Shown here one piece after another: positions 46,492-55,682 of a stretch of 64,000 nucleotides of DNA. The stretch is from Acetobacter fallax (lineage in GTDB: Bacteria > Pseudomonadota > Alphaproteobacteria > Acetobacterales > Acetobacteraceae). Below the pieces are notes generated by a model, which searched no databases, was not told where the DNA came from, and saw only the letters and a list, made by a program, of their open reading frames with translations. Each line of letters opens with the position of its first letter. Positions within the stretch are counted from its first letter, which is position 1. Location of the stretch: the NCBI RefSeq assembly GCF_011516735.1, contig NZ_WOSX01000002.1, positions 114,115-178,114 on the forward strand, in the 5' to 3' direction. The position numbers were made by a program, and so were the translations under genes.

Positions 46492-47796
46492 TCAGCCGCG
46501 CCCTCCGGACGCCGGCCGCCTCCCTGCCCCAGCCTCAACGCTCGCGCCAGACCGTTTCCCATCCCGCACCGGCGGCGGCTCCCACCCGAAAACACTCCGC
46601 CCGCCATAACTGTACGACGCCGCCCGCTCCCCGGCGATGTACGTCTCCAGCGACGGTCCCGAAACCCGCGCCTCAAGCCGCCGCGCCTGCTCATCCAGCC
46701 GCCGCACCGCCTCCAGACGCTCCTCATTGCCCAGCTTCGCCGCCGTGACAGCCCCCTTCAGCATCGCAATCGTCCGGTCATAAACGTCCGTCGGAACCGG
46801 AAACGGATGCCGGTCCTTGCCCCCATGCGCCATCGAAAACCGTGCCGGATCAGCAAACCGGCACGGCGTCCCATGAACCACCTCCGCCACCTGCGCCAGC
46901 GCCTGAACCGTTCGCGCCCCCACCCCCGGAACCAGCAGCAACTCCTGAAAATCCCGCGGCCCACATTCCGCCGCCGCCGCCAGAGCCCCATGCAGACGCC
47001 GGATCATCACATCCCCCGACCGCACATCATGATGCTCCGGCATCACCAGATGCGGCAGCATCCCCTGCAGCGGAGCCTCCTCCACATCCCGCCGCAGCAA
47101 CGCAACTTCCCGAACCACCGCATCCGGTCCCGCCTCCAGCAACAGCTCAAGCTGCGCCCCCCGCGACCCCGCCGCGCGCCGGTCCGCCAGATTCACAATA
47201 TTCCCCGCCGGCTTCCCCTCAATCGCGCTGTGAGGGTCTTCCACAAAACTCTCCAGACCCTCAGACAGCCAGTGATACCGGCGCGCATACCGCGTGCCCT
47301 CGTTCATCCCCTGCTGAACCACCACCCAGCGCCCGTCATCCGCCACCACAAAACTATGCAGATACAGATTGAACCCGTCCTGAACCGCCGCACTGTCAAC
47401 CTTGGCCACCAGCCGGCTCGCCCGCGCCAGAGCCACGCCGTCCAGCCCCGTCACATTCCCCACCGCCGCCAGCTCGTCCGGCGTCCGGCGCGAATGCCGT
47501 CCGCGCCCGCCACAAACATGCAGCCCAAGCTCCGCCGAAAGCGGCTCAAGCCCCCGCTTCAACGCCCCCATCACACTCGTCGTAATCCCCGACGAATGCC
47601 AGTCCATCCCCATCACCGCACCAAACGACTGAAACCAGAACGGATGCGCCAGACGCCGCAAAAACTCGTCCCGCCCGTAATGATGAATCACTGCCTGCGT
47701 AATCACCGCCCCCAGACGACTCATCCGCTCGGCCAGCCACATCGGAACCCGCCCGCCATGCAACGGCAGATCCGCACTTCCCGCCCGGCGCGTCAT
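46492..47796 (-). CDS. DUF763 protein
   Basis: A 434-residue protein of the DUF763 family, function unknown. MTRRAGSADLPLHGGRVPMWLAERM, the family's start, is followed by FGAVMGMDWHSSGITTSVMGALKRGL and VCGGRGRHSRRTPDELAAVG, all conserved. A helix-hairpin-helix-like VPGVGARTVQALAQVAEVVHG (about residues 295-315) suggests DNA binding. The chosen start has GGGAGGG 3 nt upstream. It stands alone, and upstream lies the GT2 gene in divergent orientation. The family is mostly known from archaea and scattered bacteria. Confidence 0.85.
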   Translation of the reverse strand: MTRRAGSADLPLHGGRVPMWLAERMSRLGAVITQAVIHHYGRDEFLRRLAHPFWFQSFGAVMGMDWHSSGITTSVMGALKRGLEPLSAELGLHVCGGRGRHSRRTPDELAAVGNVTGLDGVALARASRLVAKVDSAAVQDGFNLYLHSFVVADDGRWVVVQQGMNEGTRYARRYHWLSEGLESFVEDPHSAIEGKPAGNIVNLADRRAAGSRGAQLELLLEAGPDAVVREVALLRRDVEEAPLQGMLPHLVMPEHHDVRSGDVMIRRLHGALAAAAECGPRDFQELLLVPGVGARTVQALAQVAEVVHGTPCRFADPARFSMAHGGKDRHPFPVPTDVYDRTIAMLKGAVTAAKLGNEERLEAVRRLDEQARRLEARVSGPSLETYIAGERAASYSYGGRSVFGWEPPPVRDGKRSGASVEAGAGRRPASGGRG

Positions 47797-48038
47797 CGTC
47801 CCTCCCTGAATATCACGCTCATCACCCGGCCCGTCCGGCGTGCCCCCATGAACGTAGCATGAACACACCACACAGCAGAACCATTCTGTCTGATGCAACA
47901 CGCCTTCATCCTCCGGTTGCACAACAGTTCCCGTCCCGCACGAAAAGCGTTCCGGTGACTTTCCCGCCCGATCAGGCAGGTCTATATTTTGAGAACTGAG
48001 AAGAACCTGTCGCCCGGACAGATCAGCAGGAAGAAATC

Positions 48039-49484
48039 ATGAAAACAGCCATTGCTCTGTTCGTTAAAAACGAAGTGCATGACATCGCCGCCTGGATAGG
48101 ATGGCATTTTGCACAAGGCGTGGACAAACTCTTCATTTACGATGACCACTCAACCGACGGCACTTACGAAGTCCTCCTGGCCGCCCGGTCGCTGTTCAAT
48201 ATCGCCGTCGGGAAAACCGACCCGAAAACCACACCGCATTTTTACCGGCGGCAGGGCGACGCCTATATGGACGCCTGCCTGAAAGCCGCCGGCCAGTTCG
48301 ACTGGATCGGCTTCCTCGACGGCGACGAGTATCTGTCGCTGCAACACGACACCACCATTGGTGACTTCCTCGCCCGGTTCGACACTGCCGACGGCATCGG
48401 CCTGAACTGGCGGATCTACGGCAGCAGTCACCGCGCCCTGAAAACAAAGATCCCGCCCTACGAGGCCTTCACATTCCACGCCTCAAAAGACCTCGACGAC
48501 CAGCATCTGATCAAAAGCTTCATCCGCCCGGAAAAATGCACGCTCAATTATATCAATCCACACCGATACAGCCTCGAAGGCGATAACTACGTGGACGCCT
48601 CCGGCAACCGTTTCGAATGGACCGCCGAAGGCTGCAAGACCATCTCCTGGGAAAACGCCTGCATCAATCATTATTACTGCCGGACCATGGAACACTATAT
48701 CGACAGAATCAGAAAACGCGCCGGCTTCGATCTGCACGACTCAACCGGATACTGGGAACACTTCAACAGAAACGACATCAGCCAGAAAGAACGACCCGAA
48801 ACAGTCGCAAAAGCCAATGCCATCGTGCAACAGATCCGGGAGCGCTGCGTCCGGGACTACATCGCTTCCATCTCCGGCACGAACCCGGCCTCCGGCACAC
48901 CACACTCCGCCGCCAGAGTCTTCAGCCTCCGCTGCCATACCGGCTCCGGCCCCGCGCTCGATCAAAACATGACGTATCTGAGCCAGCGCCCCGAAGACGA
49001 CGTTTCAGTAAAAGTTTCCGGTATTGTCTACAATGATGACCCCGACCATATCTGGCTCGCCGTGGAAGACGGTCCTGTCATCCGCAACATCCCCTTCCAC
49101 ATCCAGGAAGACGGACGCTTCGCCTGCGCCTACAGATTCGTGCTCGAAAAACGGGATAACAGCGACGGCTTCCTGCTCAGATCGCCCATAAACGACAAAT
49201 ATCTCTGCTTCATCGCCCTGGAACACGGTGCCGCCATCGAGTGCAACCGCGAAGACGGCGCAGACTGGGAAACAATCACTCTCACCGAAAAATCCGACAG
49301 CACACTGACCCTGTCAGACAGCCCCGCCCACATCGACAGCCCGCCTCACGTCCTGAACTTCATCAGAGAACACGGCAGCACAGTGTCATACAGCGATGTC
49401 CTGCTCGCCCTGGACAGCCTGCCACCCCACGCCCGGAAAGACTTTCTGGACGCCGAAGAAAATAAAATCATCTCCTGGCTCTGA
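48039..49484 (+). CDS. Glycosyltransferase family 2-like protein
   Basis: A 481-residue protein whose first about 270 residues look like the GT2-4/GT92 type: MKTAIALFVKNEVHDIAAWIGWH, VDKLFIYDDHSTDGTYEVL and the DxD-like FDWIGFLDGDEYLSL. The fold matches enzymes that act on polysaccharide. The C-terminal about 190 residues (SIVY-DDPDHIWLAVEDG and on) show no family I recognise and may be a lectin-like or binding domain. A ribosome binding site AGGAAG lies 8 nt upstream. It is monocistronic. The sugar and acceptor are not known. Confidence 0.78.
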   Translation: MKTAIALFVKNEVHDIAAWIGWHFAQGVDKLFIYDDHSTDGTYEVLLAARSLFNIAVGKTDPKTTPHFYRRQGDAYMDACLKAAGQFDWIGFLDGDEYLSLQHDTTIGDFLARFDTADGIGLNWRIYGSSHRALKTKIPPYEAFTFHASKDLDDQHLIKSFIRPEKCTLNYINPHRYSLEGDNYVDASGNRFEWTAEGCKTISWENACINHYYCRTMEHYIDRIRKRAGFDLHDSTGYWEHFNRNDISQKERPETVAKANAIVQQIRERCVRDYIASISGTNPASGTPHSAARVFSLRCHTGSGPALDQNMTYLSQRPEDDVSVKVSGIVYNDDPDHIWLAVEDGPVIRNIPFHIQEDGRFACAYRFVLEKRDNSDGFLLRSPINDKYLCFIALEHGAAIECNREDGADWETITLTEKSDSTLTLSDSPAHIDSPPHVLNFIREHGSTVSYSDVLLALDSLPPHARKDFLDAEENKIISWL

Positions 49485-49508
49485 CACCAGCCTCAGAAAG
49501 AAAGCACA

Positions 49509-49735
49509 GGCTCTGCCCGAACCTGACAGGGACCACAGGCCCCCGCACCCCGATTGATTCATAATAAAATGGTTTCCAAAGGTCTGTGACCTTTGGTGGG
49601 TTCCAGGGCAAAGCCCTGGAAAGGAGCCAACACTTAATGCCAACAGAGCCCCTGCACCCCGACTTGTTTATCAGCCAATCGGGGTGAAGGGGTCCATGAC
49701 CCCTTCCGGGTGCGGACAGAGCCCGCTTTAACAGC
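49509..49735. repeat. Truncated type A element plus an inverted core
   Basis: 49509-49650 is a type A copy lacking the left end, with GGCTCTGCCCGAACCTGACA and ending CAACACTTAATGCCAACAGAGCC-like (last bases at 49650). It joins directly to a second core fragment in inverse orientation (CAATCGGGGTGAAGGGGTCC). Confidence 0.6.
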
Positions 49736-49823
49736 CCCCGGCAAAAACCCGTCCCATCGCAAAAAAGGGCTCCCCGCACCATGACAGCGCGAAAAGCCCC
49801 CCTGAAAAGCCGTGACCCGGAGC

Positions 49824-50852
49824 TTATTTGTGCCCGGGATACTCAGCTCCAACCTTCATCTTCACACTCTCCGGCAGCGCCACATAGTCCAGAGACTTCG
49901 CCGTCGCGTCACCCGTGCGGAACGAATAGTCAAAGAACTTCCACACCGCCGCGCCACGTGCCGCATCCTTCGGCGCCGTCGGAACCAGCACGAACGTCGC
50001 CGACATGATCGGCCACGCGCCCTTGCCGGCGCCGTCCAGCAGATCAACCGCGAAATGCGACGCATGATCCCAGTCCGCCGCCGCAGCAGCAGCCGAGAAA
50101 CTCGCCAGATCCGGCGTCACAAACTCACCGGCCTTGTCCTGCAACAGAGCCGTCGGAATCCCGTTCCGGCGCGCATAGGCATACTCAACATAACCAATGC
50201 CACCCTCGGTCGCCCGCACAGAGGCCCCGACACCGTCATTGCCACGCGCACCCGCGCCACCCGGCCACTGAACCGATGTCGCCGCGCCAACCGCATCTTT
50301 CCAGGCCGGCGAAACCTTCGTCAGATAGGACGTGAACACAAAAGACGTGCCCGAACCATCCGCGCGATGCACAGGCGCAATCGCCAGATCCGGCAGCGAA
50401 ACACCCGGATTCAGCGCCACAATCTTCGGATCGTTCCAGTTCGAAATCGTGCCCAGATAAATCTCGGCCAGAACCGGACCGCTCAGCTTCAGCTGACTGG
50501 ACGCAATCCCCGGAACGTTCACAATCGGAACAATCCCGCCCATCACCGTCGGAAACTGATACAGAGACGCGGAAGCCAGCTTCTCAGGCGCCATCGGCGC
50601 ATCGGAAGCCCCGAAATCCACCGTCCCGGCCGTCACCAGATTCTGCCCGGCACTGGATCCGACGCTCTGATAATTCAGCGAAATACCTGTCGAAGACTTC
50701 GCCTTGTCCCCCCACGCCTGATAGATCGGCGCCGCGAAACTCGAACCGGCACCCGTGATCTCCGCCGCAACGGCATGAGACGTGGAAAGATACGAACCAA
50801 CAGGCGCTGCCGTCAGCAGTAGCGCAGCAAGCAGGCGGTTGCAGGACAGCAT
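49824..50852 (-). CDS. pstS: Phosphate ABC transporter substrate-binding protein
   Basis: A 342-residue periplasmic phosphate-binding protein. The signal peptide (LLAALLLTAAPVGSYLSTSHAVAA) is followed by EITGAGSSFAAPIYQAWG, SVGSSAGQNLVTAGTVDFGASDAPM and HRADGSGTSFVFTSYL, which carry the phosphate-binding Ser/Thr, Asp and Arg residues. The start has GAGGAG 6 nt upstream. It sits about 7 kb away from pstCAB, which differs from the usual pstSCAB order; a candidate PHO box lies upstream of each unit. Confidence 0.93.
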   Translation of the reverse strand: MLSCNRLLAALLLTAAPVGSYLSTSHAVAAEITGAGSSFAAPIYQAWGDKAKSSTGISLNYQSVGSSAGQNLVTAGTVDFGASDAPMAPEKLASASLYQFPTVMGGIVPIVNVPGIASSQLKLSGPVLAEIYLGTISNWNDPKIVALNPGVSLPDLAIAPVHRADGSGTSFVFTSYLTKVSPAWKDAVGAATSVQWPGGAGARGNDGVGASVRATEGGIGYVEYAYARRNGIPTALLQDKAGEFVTPDLASFSAAAAAADWDHASHFAVDLLDGAGKGAWPIMSATFVLVPTAPKDAARGAAVWKFFDYSFRTGDATAKSLDYVALPESVKMKVGAEYPGHK

Positions 50853-51213
50853 GTCGTACTCCTCAAAACGACCGGCACAGCACCGGCCACAGGCACCGTT
50901 CAGCACCATTCCCCGCACTCCTACCGCACTTCTCCGGAGCAGAAAAATGATGTCTCTATGACAAAACACGAATCACAGACCTGCCCGGCACTCTGGTCCT
51001 GTCACCGCCAGGAACCTGTCCGGAAGTTCGACGAGATATGATTCAAGCTCCGGATGTTGCCGCCCGCCATGCTGTCACCTCGCCCTTCGGCTGGACGCGC
51101 GCGCAAATGGACAACCAAACGCAGCGACAGACCAGATACACAGGGTCTGGCCTCATGGTCTGTGTGAGCCCGGCTTCCCTCACCAAAGGTCAATCCACAA
51201 CAACAAACAAACC
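50853..51213. other. Intergenic region upstream of pstS
   Basis: Holds the pstS leader and candidate PHO box. Beyond about 51000 there is no recognisable gene before the ATP-grasp frame; no repeat core. Confidence 0.4.
50947..50964 (-). promoter_or_regulatory. Candidate PHO box for pstS
   Basis: On the minus strand, TTGTCAT-AGAG-ACATCAT has the 7-4-7 layout of the PhoB site (CTGTCAT-N4-CTGTCAY). The first half matches 6 of 7 bases, the second 4 of 7. It lies 95-112 nt upstream of the pstS start. Confidence 0.45.
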
Positions 51214-52545
51214 TCAGCCAGCAGAAGACGGAAGACCCGCACCCATGCCGGTTCTTCGCAACAGGGCACACAGCGCATCCTGTGCCTGCCCCGTTTTCAC
51301 AGGCTTCTCACGACTTGCCACGCGCCTGGCCCGATCCTCCAGCCGCGCAACAAATCCCCGTTGCGGCCATGGACGAAGCAACATCTCCCTGACCAGTTCA
51401 GGGTAGTGCCAGGGAACATCGATCCAGGCCGCCATATCATGAATACCGGCCTGTTCCGCCTACACAACGGCCGGAAACAGCGCAACAAGCGTGTGTTCAG
51501 ACACATCCCCGCCATGACCGGAAGCCGTCACAGCAGACCCACCCGAAAAACGCTGCAAAAGCCGCCGAACCAGCGTGCTCCCGCCATGCCGCAGATGACC
51601 GGTCTGCGTCAGACGCGGATTCATCTCTATGAAATGATACGTACCGGTGGCGGCACATCTGACAAAATCAAGACCAAAAAAGCCCGACAGTTTCAGCCTG
51701 GCACAGACCACGCGCGCCGCCCGCTCCATATCAGCAGACTGCGTCACTTCGATCACCGTCGCCGCCCCCGTCCGGCCCATGAACGAAACGACATCGACCC
51801 CAAGACTGCCAATAATCTTTCCTTCCTGACACGCCAGCATGATGTTGGCCGGCATGCCTGCGACATAGGCCTGCGCCATGACCGATCCCGGCCGACGCAC
51901 CAGAGCTTCCCTGAAAGAATAAACATCCCGCTCAGATAGCAGCGTCCGCAGCGCACTCGCCACCCCCGGCGGCTGTGACAGACGCCTGAAACTGCTTTCA
52001 GCCTCCTGCACCGTGTCAGCAATCACCACACCACACCCGCCCCAGCTCTGATCGCGCTTCAGCACCCAGGGCCCGGGCCGGCCTCTGCACCAGCCACGCA
52101 CATCGTCCACCGTCGCCAGATCCATAGCGGCAGGAGTGGGAATCCCCTCTTCCCGCAAAGTATCAATCAGCTTCATCCGGGTCTGCGCATATGAAAAACA
52201 GTCTGGCGAACCAAGCGATGTCTCAATGACCTCCCGACACCTCTTTCCCCGCGCCGTCTTCGCATCGGATGCATTGTAAACCCGATGCAGCGCCCTCACG
52301 ACCCGATCATCAGCCGGAACAATCAGGTCCGGTTTCGTGTCCATGATCGCGCCTTCCAGCATGCGGATCGAAGAAACACATGGATAATCACGGAACGTCG
52401 CAATGCCCTTCAGGCACCGAAGGGAATGACCCGACGGACAGATCGCATGAACCGTTACGCCACTTTCAATACACTCCACCGCGGCCCGCGTAACAGATGA
52501 CCACCATACGGAAGCGATCACAAGAACCGTAAAATCACTTTCCAT
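51214..52545 (-). pseudogene. ATP-grasp enzyme with an in-frame TAG stop
   Basis: An ATP-grasp ligase-type gene of 443 codons. The main open part is 361 residues (52545-51460), with FTVLVIASVWWSSVTRAAVE, LREEGIPTPAAMDL, GPWVLKRDQSWGGCGVVIAD and the metal-binding YHFIEMNPRLTQTGHLRHGG. It is stopped by TAG at 51460-51462, and the same frame stays open for 82 more codons (AEQAGIHDMAAWIDVPWHYP... to 51214), a natural continuation of the fold. The upstream FMO-like gene is 30 nt away, so the pair probably form one biosynthetic step. Cause: nonsense mutation, suppression, or sequence error. The activity of the shorter protein is doubtful. Confidence 0.65.
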
Positions 52546-52575
52546 ACCGAGCCCTTTCCTGTTCAGATCACCGCA

Positions 52576-53832
52576 TCAGAAAATGCCGAAAAACCTCTGC
52601 TGAGCGAAAGCCGTCTGCGGCGCCTGCCGAACCGCCAGCCCGCGCGCCAGATGCCCCGTCAGCCGTCGGGCCGCAAAACGCGCGCCCCACGCAAAACGCA
52701 GCAGCGGTCCAAAACTGTTCGCAGCCACAGGCCCGATGAAATAAAGACCCTGAACGCTCGACTCAAAGTTTCGTGACAAGGCCGGCATACTGTCCTCCGT
52801 GCGGATCGCAGAAATCAGCGCGCGATCCAGAAAAGGAATGCGCACCGTGTCAATCCGGACACCAGTCCCCGCGAAAACATGATCAACATCCAGAGTCCGC
52901 ACACAACCCGCCTGCGTGTCCGCAAACTCCAGACGGATCGCATCATCACGACAGACAGCAGATTTCAGCGCCATATTGAGCAGGATCGGCACATGTTCCC
53001 GAACAACCTGGCCCGTAACCCATCCCGCCGCAGGCCCCAGATGCTTCCGTGTGATCAGAAGACGGAAGCCTGTCGGAAGAAGACGAAAAATGTCAGGCCA
53101 GTCGCAGGCCATCCGCGACCGCCATCCCGTACCCAGTCCCGACCGGGGTTTTGTCACGGAGCTGACAAGCTGTTTCAGTCTGTCCACTTTACGGGGCGGC
53201 TCACCGATCAGAACCTGCGAACGCCGCGCGCACAAAAAGGCTTCAGCACCAGCCTGATGCAGCAGACACGCTGTATCGACCGCCGAAGAACCGGCCCCTA
53301 TGACCGCAACGCGCTTACCTGCGAACCGGCCGAACGAAATCCCGTCAAATGTATGACTGACCCGATCGGGCGGAAGATCCTGTAATGCCAAAGGCATATA
53401 AGGAAAAGATCCAATCCCCGCAGCCACGACAACATTTCCGGCCCGAACGGTTTCGCCGTTTTCCAGATGCACGGCAAAATCGCCCGCAACGCCGGACACC
53501 ATCGTGACCAGCAACTCACGAAGTTCCGGTACATATTTCTTCTGAAATGCCTCTCCATATTCAGCAAATATCTGAGCGGAGACCGGCGTTCCCACATCAG
53601 TGTAAGGATATCCCCGCTCCTCGCAGAACCGGGCAAGAGTGAAAAACCGGTCCGGATCAAACAGATCAAGCGCGAACCCTTCCGCCTTAAGACGTAATTC
53701 GCCAGGAACATGATCACGCCAGAACCCCATCGGCCGACCAAAAATCCGGAAATTCACGCCCCTCTCACGAAGATGGGCCGCCAGCGACAGACCATAAGGC
53801 CCCGCCCCAATAATAGCCACGTCAGTATTCAT
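52576..53832 (-). CDS. FAD/NAD(P)-dependent monooxygenase-like protein
   Basis: A 418-residue flavoprotein of the FMO/SidA type. The N-terminal FAD motif is VAIIGAGPYGLSLAAHLRERG (residues 5-25), with FGRPMGFWRDHVPG, the substrate stretch, and RVAVIGAGSSAVDTACLLHQAG, the NADP motif. LYFIGPVAANSFGPLLRFAWGARFAARRL is the C-terminal FAD contact. The family hydroxylates amines or other nucleophiles. It is 30 nt upstream of the ATP-grasp gene, suggesting a two-enzyme cassette for a small molecule. The start ATG follows GGTGG. Confidence 0.8.
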   Translation of the reverse strand: MNTDVAIIGAGPYGLSLAAHLRERGVNFRIFGRPMGFWRDHVPGELRLKAEGFALDLFDPDRFFTLARFCEERGYPYTDVGTPVSAQIFAEYGEAFQKKYVPELRELLVTMVSGVAGDFAVHLENGETVRAGNVVVAAGIGSFPYMPLALQDLPPDRVSHTFDGISFGRFAGKRVAVIGAGSSAVDTACLLHQAGAEAFLCARRSQVLIGEPPRKVDRLKQLVSSVTKPRSGLGTGWRSRMACDWPDIFRLLPTGFRLLITRKHLGPAAGWVTGQVVREHVPILLNMALKSAVCRDDAIRLEFADTQAGCVRTLDVDHVFAGTGVRIDTVRIPFLDRALISAIRTEDSMPALSRNFESSVQGLYFIGPVAANSFGPLLRFAWGARFAARRLTGHLARGLAVRQAPQTAFAQQRFFGIF

Positions 53833-54603
53833 CAGAAATCCACCAGAAGGGAAATATGAAACCGAACGCTATTCAGAAATATTGAAGTATAAGACGTCTA
53901 TCCGCCCTTCAGCAAAAAGCATCGGGTCATCAAAATCAGAGCATCAGAAACGGAATACATCTCAAAAAACCGTACGCCCGCCAGCTAATCATCATACATT
54001 TAATTTACGACAAACAGCAATTAAAAAACACACCGCTGTCATTTACTCTTTTCAGCCCCCCTCACCCTGTCCCGAAACCCGCACCTTCATCACCAACTCT
54101 TCACGATGCCCCCGGGTTCAGACAAAAACTTCGTTCCGGCTCAGAAAATCCTCAGACCAGTTCATTATTCTCATCCATCAGACCACAATCATGCTCCGGA
54201 ACCGCCATTCGTCTCAGCACCTCCAGACCCACCAGCAGCACAGTCAGGGAAATCTCCACACTCATCATCCCCGCTGACAATAGTGACGCTCTGTACTACC
54301 GCCACACCGACCGCATACTGAATCACTCAGACAACATCAGAAATCTTCCCCTGTCTGACACGCTGATCTCAACCTCCGGTATCGCATCAGATCAGATGTA
54401 CCCGACCATCCGACCTCCCGCGATTGCATGTCGCGTCACGCAGAGCCGCAGCGTTACGCACACCCTGAACACAGTCCGGCCACACCTTCCTCATACGTCG
54501 CCGGAAGCATCTGCGGTCTGTAAAAACGAATAACATGGACGCCCCCGCAATATTGTAACTATATGTTTCCCGATATACGGCTCCCTCTCATGTTGAAATC
54601 GTC
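53833..54603. other. Intergenic region, no gene seen
   Basis: About 770 bp, moderately AT-rich, with no repeat core. Open frames are Ser/Thr/His-rich and lack ribosome binding sites. It should hold the promoters of the monooxygenase and the next gene. Confidence 0.4.
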
Positions 54604-55182
54604 ATGAAACACATTGTCCTTCCCGCCAGCTTCATCACCCTTCTCACTGCCGCACTCTTCGCAACACCGCACCCCGCCCGGGCCGCCGCCATGCACAACA
54701 TGCCAATGGCCGGGACGCCGACGCACAACACCCCAACCTGCCCCTCTCCCGACAGTGCTCTCCCGGCAGCGCCCGACTCCTGGCGCAGCCCCACCCCGAT
54801 CACCGCCGCAACAAACGAAGCCGCTCTGCCCAAAGCCACCCTCACCCCCGGCAAAGCCGCCCTCGTCCACCTCGCAAACACACCGGATATCTCCTTCGCC
54901 ACCCGACCCGGCGAACCCGGCGACAACACCAGTTCCGGCGGCATGGTCAGTTTCACCGTGCCCATCGCCGGCACATGGCAAATCATGCTCAGCCACCGCG
55001 CCTGGATCGACCTCCTCAGCAACGGCACAGCCGTCATCTCAACCGGCCACCATCACGGCCCCGCCTGCTCCGGCATCGGTAAAATAGTAGAATTCCCGCT
55101 CAGACCGGACACGACCTACACCCTGCAACTCAGCGGCAGCAGCAAACCCGATATCGAGGTGATGGTCGCTCCTGCAAAATAA
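54604..55182 (+). CDS. Small exported protein of unknown function
   Basis: A 192-residue protein. The signal peptide is HIVLPASFITLLTAALFATPHPARAA (cleavage about residue 28). Met/His-rich MHNMPMAG follows directly, then a mature domain with HLANTPDISFATRPGEPGDN, MVSFTVPIAGTWQIMLSHRAWIDLL and GHHHGPACSG, which looks like a beta-sandwich. HxxM/His clusters could bind copper or another metal in the periplasm. Some such proteins are annotated as homogentisate dioxygenase-like, but I see no dioxygenase features. It is monocistronic. Confidence 0.7.
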   Translation: MKHIVLPASFITLLTAALFATPHPARAAAMHNMPMAGTPTHNTPTCPSPDSALPAAPDSWRSPTPITAATNEAALPKATLTPGKAALVHLANTPDISFATRPGEPGDNTSSGGMVSFTVPIAGTWQIMLSHRAWIDLLSNGTAVISTGHHHGPACSGIGKIVEFPLRPDTTYTLQLSGSSKPDIEVMVAPAK

Positions 55183-55682
55183 ACATAGCTCCAGCCCCCT
55201 GCCCGATCCAGGGAGCGAAAACGATCCGAAGCGGCGCGGCCGACGTGTTATTCTGAACCCGTAAAATATGCGCCGAACCGCGCCGCGGAGCACCGGCAAA
55301 GGGATATTTGAAACCCCTTCTCAGACAACGCCGCGCCACGCTTTCGCCGCAGGAAATCCCACTTACACCAGGAATCCCCGACGAACCCGCATCCGCGCCC
55401 TGACACCCTGTCCTGCTGTCTTCATCAGTTCCGGATTTCTCAGAAATCGTCAGAAATACCGACCCGAGCGCTGAATCTGAATATCGCATCCGATAATCCG
55501 ATTCCGATTCGTCATCCCATATTTCGGGAATCGGGCAAAAATTGACATAAGGTTAATTGTTTATTACCCGAAACACCGCGGAACAATCGTTTCGCAAATA
55601 TTAACGTGCAGGAAACGCCACCCCTGCTGGCAGCTTGTTGTTGATTGCAGGGCCGTTTCACGGAAGAAAAGGCATCTGACTT
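55183..55682. other. Intergenic region upstream of the Ser/His/Cys-rich protein
   Basis: About 500 bp, no gene or repeat core. TTGACA at 55542-55547 followed by AT-rich sequence (to about 55566) is the best promoter candidate for the next gene, though no good -10 with 17-nt spacing is visible. Confidence 0.35.

Noticed and set aside
54604..55182. Homogentisate 1,2-dioxygenase
   Set aside because: A label sometimes given to similar proteins. The sequence is far too short, is exported, and has no dioxygenase metal site of the cupin type.
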